Counted from the first letter of the stretch, positions 9,496 to 18,400 are shown. The stretch: 23,610 nucleotides of DNA from Chara braunii (GCA_003427395.1 BFEA01000001.1:1614878-1638487), one strand, 5' to 3'. Notes: generated from the sequence alone by a model not told the origin. A program made the numbers and translations.

Positions 9496-10530
9496 GGGAG
9501 TGTGTGGCAGCGGGCAGAGCAGCAGACCAGCGGGCGATGATCGAAAGGATCAGGGAGAGAGGGCACTTACCTGGTCGAATGATGTATGTTGTAGGATAGG
9601 CGCTACAGCGGGCAGCGTGAGGTTAGTCGCGCTGGTGGAGACTTACCTCTTGCCCGGTGCATTGCTCAGAAGTGCAGATGGAAGCAAGTTGGCTGGATTT
9701 GTTGCAGACGCCGCTTGGGAGAAACACGATGTATCCAGTCGGGTTAGAGCGGGAAATTCATTCTTCTTTTAAGAGGCGGGGGTGTCTGCATGAGAGAGAG
9801 AGAGAGAGTCTACTTCGAAAACCAGGCAGGCGGTGCGGGTCGAACCAAAGGTCGGGCTGTAGTGTCGAGTAGCAGAGCATGACGGTGGGCTAGCTGCGCA
9901 TGTGCCTGCTCATACTCCAGCGCCAGGCTCACTATGGTTTGCACGGATAGAGGGTGGGAGGAAGAAGCATGCGTACCTGGTGGCCGAGAGAATCCTGCTT
10001 CGAAGCGTCCGTACAGCAGGCCGAGTGTTGAACCTGGTCGGGTTGGCGACCAAGTACATTGATATGCAGGGGATAAGGACAGCAAGGAAGGCGACAGGGG
10101 TGACAACAGCAGGAAACGAGGGGAAGGGAGGACTTACCTGTCGTAATTGGACTGGGCATGACAGCGATGCATGGCATCTACGCATGGCTGTTGTACATGC
10201 AGTATTACCCACTGCTGTCGTAGTTGGCTGTGTTTTGCGGCCGCAGGCGAGACCGCAGCTAGTTAGGCTGCCGTTGTTTTAGTCTGTGCGCTTGTTGGTT
10301 TCGGTCCGTCAGGCGGGTGCTGCGGTTGGTACGGTGGTTGTGGATTGTGTCTTCTTTCCCATGTGGAGGTGTGAGTGTACGGCTGTTGAAAGACAAAGCT
10401 ATGATGGCGGTGTCCGTGCGGCTGACAGTGTATAGTTGACTTGTTACTGCATTCTACTTGTTTTCGCGTAGCCGTCGCGTACGATGGGTGATGGGTGTGT
10501 ACGCCACGCTCCACTAGGTTCTTGCTGACC
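9496..10530 (-). other. Possible remnant of a spliced minus-strand transcript (three consensus 5' splice sites)
   Basis: Read on the minus strand, the octamer AGGTAAGT occurs at 9572-9565, 9649-9642 and 10139-10132. Two are preceded by C, giving the perfect donor CAG|GTAAGT. Between the first two lies GACTAAC, a good branch-point match, followed by CTGTAG, and below the first is a pyrimidine tract ending TTCTCCAG (about 9483). Minus-strand frames here include a His/Gln/Pro-rich stretch (10263-10514) and one with LALEYEQAHAQLAHRHALLL (inside 9810-10106). I cannot assemble a continuous gene: the implied intron of about 44 bases is very short, and frames do not join. Confidence 0.3.
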
Positions 10531-11265
10531 CTGCTAGTACGTTGACTAAGAGCACGAAAAGGGGAGCCTCTATTTGAACGGAGCAGTCCGGGGCTGCGTA
10601 GCTATGATTTGGTCAAGGATTGGACTGCAGTACTTTAAAGGAGGTGATAAGACAGTTCAGGGGTTAGACTTCTGAATAGGGGGATTATTGCGGCTAATTG
10701 GAGAGTCGCCAGGGAGTCAATTGGTGGCAGTTTCATTTGCGCATTGGCCATCATTGCGGGGCCCTCAGGAGACTGAAGATTACAAGGCCCTCTCTTAGGA
10801 GTTGAGTCAGTCTCCCTCTTGTATCTCGAGCGTATGAAAACCCTCATTCTACCCTTCTTACTCTCAGTCTAATCCTGGCTACGAGAGGAAGGCGGCAGGC
10901 GTGATTGCAACCCGTAGGACCGCAGCAAGACTCTGTGGAGAGTCAGCCCACCGACTGCGAGAGCTCTGCCGGAACTCAGGAGGAGTTCTGGAGGCAGGGA
11001 ACTGGAAGAAAATCATTGCTTTCCTTCTATAAACCCAGTTATAACCCATAATTGTATTCATTGTTACGTTTCGACTGAGTATACTGTATGCAGCCCTACT
11101 TTGACTTTTGTTTGGCTTTCAGGACATTGAATCAGACTAAGGAATGTTTGTGCAATATCAGCTTCGAATTTTGTTGATTGTGTGAAAGCAGACTGTTGAA
11201 AGAAACTGCATCTGGGAAGGGCAGGATGGGAAGTTGTTTGTACGAGGGTGGCTAGGTCATTAAGG
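10531..11265. other. No recognisable feature
   Basis: No convincing ORF, RNA gene or strong repeat. The sequence becomes A/T-richer to the right, toward the hairpin array. Confidence 0.5.
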
Positions 11266-11973
11266 CTGGGAGGTCCCCATAAGTTTGGGGAGACCCAGTA
11301 CTTTGTTTATTTTGGCTTGAGTGGAGCGTCAGACCCTTTTATAAGTTTAGGGGGTCTGATTGCTCTGGAGGCTGGGAAGTCCCCATAAGTTTGGGGAGAC
11401 CCAGTGCTGTGATTTTGCATGGAGGGTCAGCCTGTTCTATAAGTTTAGGTGGCCTGACTACTCTGACTTGTGAGGGCTGGTTGTGGTTGACTTTTCAGGG
11501 ACCAAGTGCATTCTGTAAGTTCAGGTGCCTTGGTCGCCTTGTTTATTTTGGGTTTTATCCTGTTTTTTTGGTTCTGAAAGAGGAGGTCTAAGTCGTTCTA
11601 TAAGTTTAGGTGGCTTAAGCCTCTTCCTGTTTTTATTCTGAGGAAATGAACTTGACAGAGGGCAGACTGTTCTATAAGTTTTGGTGGTCTAGCCCGATGC
11701 CACGCACAGATTGGATCAGAGAGAAACGAACCAGCCAAAGAGTCACACTCCTCTGTAAGTTCAGGTGGTCTGACTCAAAGCCTCGCACATGCTGGAACCC
11801 AAAGGCTATAATTTGGCTATACTCTAATATTATTTTATTAAGAACAGGCTAGTCAGACTATTCTATAAGTTTAGGTGGTCTGACTATAGCTTATCACAAC
11901 CTGAAGAGAGTATAGCTAAAAGTATAATTGGTGGTAAGATGGGGCAGACTGAGTTTATAAATCTGGGAAGTCT
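11266..11973 (+). repeat. Array of nine or ten short hairpins with a conserved loop and variable, compensated stems
   Basis: The loop core CTATAAGTTTAGGTGG (with variants) recurs, each time flanked by arms that pair. Hairpins lie at about 11266-11298, 11328-11359, 11372-11404, 11426-11458, 11500-11535, 11585-11621, 11660-11695, 11740-11776 and 11851-11885, and a worn one at 11944-11973. Stem sequences differ but stay mostly complementary: GACCAAG/CTTGGTC at 11500, AGTCAGAC/GTCTGACT at 11851, GGGC-AGA/TCT-AGCCC at 11660, CTGGG/CCCAG plus TCCCC/GGGGA at 11266 and 11372. Spacing is irregular (44-111 bp), unlike a satellite. No ORF explains it. Whether the structure works as RNA or DNA is unknown. 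Confidence 0.7.
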
Positions 11974-12194
11974 ACTTCTTTAGGGGAGGTGCTGCCCGAA
12001 TTTTTACTAAATAGGTAGTTAGACAAAATTTGACTTTCTCAAGTTAGAAATTATTTCAGTTTTCATATTTGAGCTTGTATAAATTTTGAAAAGACATTTT
12101 TCCTACGGGAAGCGCTGCCGAGATTTTCTTAGTTTAAAGGAGTTAGATTATATTTCGACAGGTGGCGATTCTGGTAATCCACCCTGGATAGGGG
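11974..12194. other. A/T-rich spacer with a diverged direct repeat
   Basis: GGAGGTGCTGCCCGAATTTT (11986-12005) recurs in altered form near 12109 (GGAAGCGCTGCCGAGATTTT). No coding frame. It lies between the hairpin array and the retroelement end and could belong to either. Confidence 0.4.
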
Positions 12195-13860
12195 AGATTA
12201 TGCCATGAGTCTACCTTTCTTTGGGCGTTGGCTTAGAGGTAGACTTAGGCTTACCTATTAGGAGAGGCTCTGAAAGAGATTGTGGTATGGGGATTATTCT
12301 CCAGGGACTTATGGTTTTAGCCTGGGGCGTTGACTTGTCTTGTGTTACGGGTCCTTTTGATCATTTGACTCAGGATTTGGACTAGATTCAGCTTGATTCT
12401 ACGAGGATCATTTTCTGATATCACTGATAACAGGTCGGTTGGTTGATTGCTGACTTGTCGGCTCACGACACAACTTTGCTTATACCTATACCTCAGCTTG
12501 ATGCCTTAACCCAGAGATTTGACATGTTTCTTTGAGGGTCTTAACCAGACTTCTTTTAATGACCATTATAAAGAACTTATGAGATTTATGGAAAGTTGGA
12601 CTATGACCGGGGCTTGAGTGTGTGAGGCGTGGTGTGGGTTATAGGGAACAGTAAAGTTGACCACATTGGTGTTTGGCAATGTGGCTATTGTGTGTGTTTG
12701 TGTTTTATACATGTTAGTACTTTGGAGCTTGGTATATGGGCCATACTTTGGAGGTAGTGGGAATGACAACCATGTGTCGCACGATCTGCATACCTGATGG
12801 GTTTATGTTTTCCTTTCTTTTATTTTATCTCGAGTTCTGATTTGATATATGAGTGTGGAACGTTTATGTATTTTACTGATTGATTTTCCTTATTAATTTT
12901 GATAGTTGGACGTTGTAGTTCGTGGCAACCGTCAGAGTTAAACCCCTTGACTTTTGTCCTGGCCTGGAGTGGGACTCACCTCCAGGGCAGTAAGAAACGA
13001 CTGCCACCACAAGTATAGACCTGTGTACCACCCGCTCTGCACAGGGTGCAGAAGAGGGTGTGTGGTCTTCAGCCACGCATGGCGGTTGCCTAGCGCCGAG
13101 AAATTAACCCCTCGAGGCGCGTGTCAGCCGACACTTGAGTGTCGAAGGTGACCCTCGATTATTATCCAGGACCCCATCATTATGGGTACTACATAGTACT
13201 CCATGCTTGCGACTGCTTGCGTACGTTTGCAATGCTAATCAACATGAGTACGACCTGCGTCCGCGCGGTCTTATGTTAAGACTCGCGCGCGACGCCTATC
13301 CAACTTCCGCGTTGGAAAGTTATGGGATGACTACTGAAGGGACTAGGAGTGTTGTCGCGTTGTTCGGTGTGTATGCGTGTGTGTGTTTTATTTTTGCGTT
13401 TATGGAGTGGTGTATGCGTGGTGACTGGGATACGTCCTAGCCGACCAACGACGAGTCGCGCTTGGGACCTCAGCCCCCGCCAGATGTCGGTTCGCATGCG
13501 GGTCCGATAGAGGCGTATTACCGCGCGTACCCCCTATGCTACAGCGAACGAGAAACGCCCTCGGCTGGTCCACCTCTGCGATTGCAACTGATTAGCTTTC
13601 GTACTGTGGACTGGTAGCTCGGCGGGGATACGCCCACCGAAGGGAGGTGACAGCTCCCGTAAGGTGGAGGCCCTATCCTGTCGTAGGGGCTCGCGGGAGG
13701 TATGGCTGGCGCACTCGGTCGGAGCGGCATAAGGAAGCTCCATGCATATTCGCGACGAAGGACGTAAATCCAACTCCTGCGTGACGCGGTCGGGAGGGTC
13801 ACGCGCTGCCTTGTGCGGTGCCGAACCGATGCGCTCGACAGCGTGTCGCTCAAGAAGTGA
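12195..13860 (+). mobile_element. 3' end (C-terminal codons plus 3' UTR/LTR) of a Ty3/gypsy-type element, inverted copy of 21145-22701
   Basis: This stretch aligns throughout with the reverse complement of 21145 to about 22750. Anchors include GTAAAGTTGACCACATTGGT (12650-12669), ATACCTGATGGGTTTATG (12790-12807) and CGAGAAACGCCCTCGGCTGG (13549-13568), all present in the other copy. At its left end, TTGGGCGTTGGCTTAGAGGT (near 12221-12240) matches the last codons of the minus-strand polyprotein (GLGV..NLVD), so the copy begins just inside coding sequence. Indels distinguish the copies, for example an extra segment at about 13746-13777 here. LTR ends are not resolved. Confidence 0.75.
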
Positions 13861-14145
13861 GATACTCGAACTGTGTGGTACCCAGCCTCAGCCCAACTAT
13901 ATGTAGTGCTGAGCCGGCTGGGCATGCCTCTGAAGCTGGCCTAAAACAGCCCACCCGGTCTGGGCCCCAACCAGGTATCCAGACCATGCTGCTGATGCAG
14001 CAAGGCGCAATAACGTGCCTGGCCTTCTTTCGGCCCTGCCTCTGATGCACCCAGCCCAAGGCCGTGCCTTGGGGCTGCAAGTCCGAAACGATGTCACAAC
14101 AGACAAAAATAGGACAGAACATGACAAAATAAATAAATAAACAAA
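13861..14145 (+). mobile_element. Probable non-LTR (LINE) retrotransposon 3' end with AAAT-type tail
   Basis: A C/G-rich segment (CTGGCCTTCTTTCGGCCCTG, then GCCTTGGGGCTGCAAGTC) ends in a short AAAT/TAAA repeat tail (14125-14145). A truncated 3' part with a simple A/T repeat tail is the usual form of a dead LINE copy. No RT motif is left, and target-site duplications were not found. Long minus-strand frames here (13897-14400) show no motif. Confidence 0.35.
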
Positions 14146-14760
14146 TGAGCGCTGCCTCACAAATACTTGCGGCCTAAAGAGCCATCGTGGGCCTCTAGGT
14201 GTGTTGTTTTCATTTTTTTTTAATTTTCCGTGCCGGTTGTCCGAGGCTCGGCAATAAAGTCCAAGGCTCGGGAATGATCGGGCTACCGGTAGTCCGAGCC
14301 TCAAACTTGATAGCTGGGCGAAGTACTGGTGGTTTAAAGATATATCAGGAGACTGGCTATCCTTAGAAGATCTGAAAAAAAACTGCCCCGACTCCGCCAT
14401 CTTGAATCCAACTATAGTCGACTAAGGGATAGTACTCCGCCCTATTGAACTGCTCTTCTACCGGAAAATGCAGAACACGGCCAGCGAGCTTGGTTAATGG
14501 ACCCTTGTAAAAGACAAGAATAGGAAACTTTAGCAGTTCCAGAAATGGAGCAAAAAAGGCGGCCCTAACTCTTCCAAGCACCACTGCAGGTAATGACTGG
14601 CGCAGTTTTAGATCCCCGCTAAACTTGCACATTTCAAAACTCACACATGACACCGGCACCACTTTGTTTTTGTAGCCTCTTTCAAACTAGAAGTGTTTCA
14701 TAGACACAGTTTGAATTCCCCTTTTTTGTTTTAACACAGTTCACTATAAACCAAATATAT
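14146..14760. other. Unassigned; unrecognised minus-strand open frame at 14363-14662
   Basis: A 99-residue minus-strand frame (containing VLGRVRAAFFAPFLELLKFP) is open but matches nothing I know and has no flanking support. A GTCCGAGGCTCGG-like string recurs three times between 14237 and 14306, once inverted. I call no gene. Confidence 0.25.
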
Positions 14761-15049
14761 TTTTTCCGGGGGTTGTGGATTGTCAGAGCAGGGTCCTGAT
14801 TTGGCCATTTCTGCCTCTGAACGTTTTCCCATGGCCTGCACCTCAGCTGGGTAATGGGCCCAGCAGAGGTCCTGATTTGCCCATTTTTGTCCCTGGACGT
14901 TTTCCCAATGCGTGCACCTAAGCTGGGTAATGGTCCCAGTATGTTCATATTTTCCCGGTTGTTTGTTGAGAATTCCTGGCCTCCCCCCTTTCTCTGCATC
15001 TGCAATATAATGATTCATCCTCTTCTGTAAAGGGGGGGGGGGGAAAAAA
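14761..15049 (+). mobile_element. Retroposon 3' tail with a 76-bp tandem duplication, ending in a G-run and A-run
   Basis: Two diverged 76-bp copies (14792-14867 and 14868-14943) share GTCCTGATTTG, ACGTTTTCCCA and CTGGGTAATGG. The second is followed by CCCGGTTGTTTGTTGAGAATTCC, then an A/T-rich stretch, a G-run (about 15031-15043) and AAAAAA. The terminal pattern (GGGTAATGG..CCCAG, GGGTTGTTTGT, A/T-rich, A-run) recurs at 17150-17268 and in part at 20634-20724, so this is a tail family. No coding capacity. Confidence 0.55.
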
Positions 15050-15240
15050 TCCGGGTTGTGTACTGGGGCCATTACCCAGCTTCGGCTTTGCTGGAAACCG
15101 GGTCCAGCGTCCCATCTTCGACAGTATCAAGGAAACAAGAACTGCCTCGACAGGTTTCCCACCTTCCACCCATCCATCCGCTATAGAAACTGCAATCCAA
15201 TAAACGGAGATCACCATGGGTACCGTTACAGGCCATCGTG
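15050..15240 (-). mobile_element. Inverted, truncated copy of the same retroposon 3' region
   Basis: On the minus strand, GGACCCGGTTTCCAGC followed by GCTGGGTAATGGCCCCAG (about 15105 down to 15064) matches the + sequence at 17125-17166. It abuts the tail of the + copy, so the two stand tail to tail. Its own A-tail is lost or merged with the G-run. The segment beyond 15110 is assigned only by continuity. Confidence 0.5.
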
Positions 15241-15590
15241 AGTGGATGAGCAATTGTGTTTTCCCAAAAAAATAATCAGCTCAACAAAACTCCAACACTC
15301 GGACACTCCCCAAAACCCACCAATCTACTTATTTAAACCCAAGAACAGAGAGACAACCGTACAACAGCTCGATGATTGCACTAACCCTGATCCCCTCATG
15401 TCAATATGAGCTAACCTCTTACCCTTACTGTTCCAAAACCCTGTAAGGAGCCTGAGCTGCTGTGGCGGGTTCCCTCCATGCACCGTTGGATCTTCGCCAT
15501 ATCACGATTACAATGGTACAACTCACGTTTGCTCTTCACCGGCACTCTCCCACCACCCCTTGTTACACACTGACTGCTCAAGGTAGCGCT
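15241..15590. other. A/C-rich unassigned sequence
   Basis: The strand has few G residues and no sustained reading frame. Nothing recognisable. Confidence 0.4.
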
Positions 15591-15737
15591 GCTGCTAGTA
15601 ATCCCACGAGTTTCACCCTAAACCACGGTAAAGACAGCCGCTGCTAGTAATCCCACGAGTTTCACCCTAAACCACGGTAAAGACAGCCGCTGCTAGTAAT
15701 CCCACGAGTTTCACCCTAAACCACGGTAAAGACCGCC
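15591..15737 (+). repeat. Three tandem copies of a 49-bp unit
   Basis: Units at 15591-15639, 15640-15688 and 15689-15737 begin GCTGCTAGTAATCCCACGAG. The first two are identical and the third differs only near its end (GACCGCC for GACAGCC). Such identity points to recent duplication, in contrast to the old repeats around it. Confidence 0.95.
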
Positions 15738-16130
15738 TTCATTTCTCAATCATAAGCCGCTGCACCAACTATCCACAATAAATGGAGAGGCTACGGCCCC
15801 CATACCCAACCTAACAACAGACGGGTGCTGCCAAACATACCATACTCAACAGAAGCATCTGCTAAATCTTCAGAGTCTAAACATCGTGAAATAATCTAAC
15901 CTAAAATACGACCACGTGCAAACAAAACGTTCAACTCACCGTGGCCAGAAAGTCACTCGACTGACAGCAGATCCATACCAAAGCTAAGCGTGTGTTACAA
16001 CGCACACTAAAGTGCAGCAACCATGTGCTAAAGAGCACCAATTCCTTCTGCTGGTATGGCTCGAAATCAAGTACGAGGCCGACATATAGGAAAGCAAGAA
16101 TCTGGCCTATGATCTCTCATCGAGAATTGT
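15738..16130. other. No recognisable feature
   Basis: A/C-rich sequence without a supported gene. A 74-residue frame that starts at 15992 runs into the U6-derived segment and is not credible as a gene. Confidence 0.4.
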
Positions 16131-16135
16131 TAAGA

Positions 16136-16230
16136 GTCCTTCGGGGACATCCGTTAAAAGTCGCAACGATACAGAGAAGGTTTTTTATGTTTTTTTCTTT
16201 ACACAGAGAAGACTAGCATGGTCCCGGCTC

Positions 16231-16272
<42 letters not shown>
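16136..16272 (+). pseudogene. U6 snRNA-derived retropseudogene, rearranged, with 39-base poly(A)
   Basis: 16136-16179 matches the 5' part of U6, including the capping-loop region (GTCCTTCGGGGACATCCG) and up to CGATACAGAGAAG. After a T-rich insert of about 20 bases, a second piece (16200-16230) repeats the ACAGAGA region and goes on as GACTAGCATGGTCCC, a worn form of GATTAGCATGGCCCC. It then ends in 39 A residues. The A-tail indicates LINE-type retroposition of a U6-containing RNA. Imperfect flanks (CATCGAGAATTG left, CATCGGGAGATTG right) could be an aged target-site duplication. Confidence 0.75.
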
Positions 16273-16275
<3 letters not shown>

Positions 16276-16295
16276 TTGAGCATCGGGAGATTGCG

Positions 16296-16389
16296 CCAGC
16301 TTCTCGCTGAATGCGTGTCATCCTTGCGCAGGGGCCATGCTAATCTTCTGTGTATCGTTCAAGTCCTTTTAACCGATGTCCCGAAGGAG
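16296..16389 (-). pseudogene. U6 snRNA-derived sequence, minus strand, diverged ends
   Basis: The core (reverse complement of ATGCGTGTCATCCTTGCGCA, GGGGCCATGCTAATCTTCTG) is U6 from the intramolecular-helix region through GCATGGCCCC. The 5' part (CCGAAGGAGG for CCGAAGGAC) and the ACAGAGA box (here ACACAGA) are altered. There is no T-run terminator after its 3' end. It faces the + copy at 16136-16272 across the poly(A) tract. A transcribed U6 gene is unlikely. Confidence 0.75.
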
Positions 16390-16554
16390 GAGCGAGGGTT
16401 TTGGTCGGGTTTTGGTCAGCCATATCTGTAGCCGTGAGAGCAGCTAACTAGAGATGTCCACTGACAATCACCTACACCACAACAGGTGGAACGACAAATT
16501 AGCTAACAGGAGTCAAAGAAATTGCTTCCAAACCAATGGCAAATCGAGCCACCT
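16390..16554. other. Short unassigned spacer
   Basis: No ORF or repeat recognised between the U6-derived sequence and the SINE. Confidence 0.4.
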
Positions 16555-16735
16555 TACCAACTGGCCTACCTCAGCTGGTACACCCCTGAACTGTTGAAAT
16601 ACAGACCTGCGTTCGAACTCCGCGAGATGCAGATGAATAAAATACTGCAGCTCTGAATTACCTGGGGCCGGTCAGTTCTCAAGGTCGTCCCCCTTTCTAA
16701 AAAACAAAAAGAAAGAAACGAAAAGGAAGGAAAAA
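16555..16735 (+). mobile_element. tRNA-derived SINE (copy 1), A-rich tail
   Basis: It has a Pol III internal promoter: an A-box-like CCTCAGCTGGTAC near 16569-16581 and a B-box-like GCGTTCGAACTCC at 16610-16622, about 40 bases apart as in tRNAs. The body ends GGCCGGTCAGTTC and a long A-rich tail from about 16698. Copy 2 on the minus strand at 20613-20939 shares GGTACACCC, GAACTGTTGAAATAC, the B box and GGTCAGTTC. A worn target-site duplication is likely (CGAGCCACC at 16545-16553 against CGAACCACG at 16737-16745). SINEs encode no protein and borrow LINE enzymes. Confidence 0.8.
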
Positions 16736-16744
16736 ACGAACCAC
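16736..16744 (+). repeat. Target-site duplication, left copy (ACGAACCAC)
   Basis: It is identical to 17270-17278 and flanks the poly(A) retroposon 16745-17269. It lies at the end of the SINE tail, an A-rich site of the kind LINE endonuclease prefers. Confidence 0.75.
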
Positions 16745-17269
16745 GCACCCAGAAGAGTTGAAATGGCCAATCAGGTCACAGATCAGATTGATCATTCTGG
16801 CTGATTGGCAGAGAAGAGGCCCTGTGCGGTTCGATCGCACATGGGCAGCAGGGGGCAACTGGCAACCGTCTTCCAGGAACGAAAAATGTCAGGGCTAGCC
16901 ACGTGTCCGCCTCAGGCCTACACAGTAAGGAACGGGTCTGCGATATCTACTTTGTCGACTTAGGCAGAGGCACGGTGGGATCTCAAGTTACTAGTTTTTC
17001 TACTGTAGGGTGGACTAATAAGGGAGCTCCAATGAGCTCTTGGAAGTTTGAAGAATTTGGGGTGATTGTTAACTGCGCTTCAAGGTTATTTTGGAAGAGT
17101 TGCTCTGTTGGACATGGGACACTGGACCCGGTTTCCAGTCTTAGGCCACGCTGGGTAATGGCCCCAGTTTTTCCTCCGGGTTGTTTGTGGGGTTTTCCCG
17201 ACCCCGAATTCCATTGGAAATATATGATTATTACAGTTGTTCCAAAAAAAAAAAAAAAAAAAAAAAAAC
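16745..17269 (+). mobile_element. 525-bp poly(A) retroposon with tRNA-like T-arm and 9-bp target-site duplication
   Basis: The body is flanked by ACGAACCAC on both sides and ends in a 25-base A-run (17244-17268). Near the 5' end lie an A-box-like TGGCCAATCAGG (16764-16775) and a perfect T-arm: GTGCG, loop GTTCGAT, CGCAC (16824-16840). The 3' part carries the tail shared with other copies (GGACCCGGTTTCCAG, CTGGGTAATGGCCCCAG, GGGTTGTTTGTGG). This makes it a second, longer SINE type with a LINE-like 3' end. A 9-bp inverted repeat (GCCAATCAG at 16766, CTGATTGGC at 16801) sits in the head. No ORF of note. Confidence 0.75.
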
Positions 17270-17278
17270 ACGAACCAC
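17270..17278 (+). repeat. Target-site duplication, right copy (ACGAACCAC)
   Basis: It follows the poly(A) tract and one extra C and matches 16736-16744 exactly. Confidence 0.75.
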
Positions 17279-17338
17279 CTCGGGCTTTAGTTAGTCGATA
17301 ACAACAAAGAGGACTTTCCGGACTGAACTTGGGCAGTA

Positions 17339-17827
17339 ATGGCGGTCAGAAAGTTGCAGGGAAGTCCTACCGTCTTCATCCAAATTGAACGCCCGGTCAT
17401 CATACCTGTATTTGAAACAACTTCGCGTCCAGATGCAGCCATAGCGACCAGGCGTTCTATTCGGGTGAAGAAGCTAGTGGGAGCATCGTGCAAGACGAAG
17501 CGGAGTAGGACGACTGAAAGGTGGAACAGTAAGACAATGACGACAACAACAAAGAAGGAAAAGGACCAGGGGGAGGAGAGTGAGGAGGGCGGGAGGAAAG
17601 GGAGAGGACGGGGAAAGGAGGGGGATGAGGAGGCGGAATCGCAAGGCGCAAACGAGGAGCGCTACCGACTTACCGCGGCACATGCCAGCTCGCAGACCCC
17701 TGGTCGAAGGAGGGAAGTTTGGGTCATGCCGATGACCAGACCTCCAGCCATTGATAAGGTCCATGCGTGGATAAGGTCCGTGTATTGTCCACGGATCTTA
17801 TCCTTCGTAAATAAACTCCGTGAATAA
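17339..17827 (+). CDS. Hypothetical charged protein, unrecognised (162 residues), perhaps a fragment
   Basis: An ATG at 17339 opens 162 codons. The N-terminal third is ordinary protein-like sequence (VFIQIERPVIIPVFETTSRP, then ATRRSIRVKKLVG). The middle (about residues 65-105) is a Lys/Glu/Gly-rich low-complexity tract. The last 25 residues run into the 13-bp minisatellite at 17753 and so cannot be conserved coding sequence. Minus-strand frames overlap it. No domain is recognised. It could be an exon, a decayed transposon ORF or chance; I lean slightly to a broken coding fragment. Confidence 0.25.
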   Translation: MAVRKLQGSPTVFIQIERPVIIPVFETTSRPDAAIATRRSIRVKKLVGASCKTKRSRTTERWNSKTMTTTTKKEKDQGEESEEGGRKGRGRGKEGDEEAESQGANEERYRLTAAHASSQTPGRRREVWVMPMTRPPAIDKVHAWIRSVYCPRILSFVNKLRE

Positions 17828-17917
17828 GATCCGTGAATATAATCCGTGGATAGAACACGTGGATAAGTATATCCATGGATAATATCGGTGGGTACGATCC
17901 GTGGATAAGAGACCACT
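17753..17917 (+). repeat. Degenerate 13-bp minisatellite (GATAAGATCCGTG)
   Basis: About ten units can be read (for example AATAAGATCCGTG, AATATAATCCGTG, GATAGAACACGTG, GATAATATCGGTG). One unit is inverted, making a hairpin at 17770-17802 (GATAAGGTCCGTG against CACGGATCTTATC). It overlaps the end of the open frame at 17339. Confidence 0.75.
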
Positions 17918-18400
17918 GATGGTACTGCTAAGTACCATGCTTCCCACCTGCAGTACGGTGCTTCACTCCACCAACTGACCATCAGGATGGTGTTTGAGTA
18001 GCGCCCCGTTGGCTGCAACCTTTGCCGATCAAACGCAACTGCGAGAAGCCAGGTTGATGAAAATCCGCCATGCTTATGGGAATTGGCCAATAGCATGGAG
18101 GGCAACGTGGCAAACGTCGCTACAATAGAGTCAGGCTCATCTAGAGGTAACGAACCAACAATGGACGAAAATGTGCACTGGTCAAAAAAAAAAGAAAAAA
18201 AAGGTGCACTAGATCTCGGTTAGAGGAAACGAACAAACAAAATCAGCCGTACGTGATTTCTATTCCATACGTTTGCCAGCAGTATCCCGAAGGCAAGATC
18301 GGGCCATAGACTTCGTTACGCCAAGGGGATCAGAGATCGTTTCTCACACACCCTATGCAGGTCCTGAAGCGGTTCTGTTCTCTTTCCTTTTTGGAGTGTG
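17918..18400. other. No recognisable gene; short A-rich tracts
   Basis: The sequence contains AAAAAAAAAAGAAAAAAAA at 18185-18203 between two GTGCACT strings (18174, 18205), perhaps a small tailed insertion. No ORF is credible. Confidence 0.4.

Noticed and set aside
11266-11973. CRISPR-like array
   Set aside because: Spacing is irregular, repeats vary in the stems, and the context is a eukaryotic retrotransposon; no cas genes.
13539-13925. 128-residue minus-strand frame and its counterpart at 21139-21447
   Set aside because: Both lie in the shared LTR/UTR sequence, and the reading is broken by different indels in the two copies.
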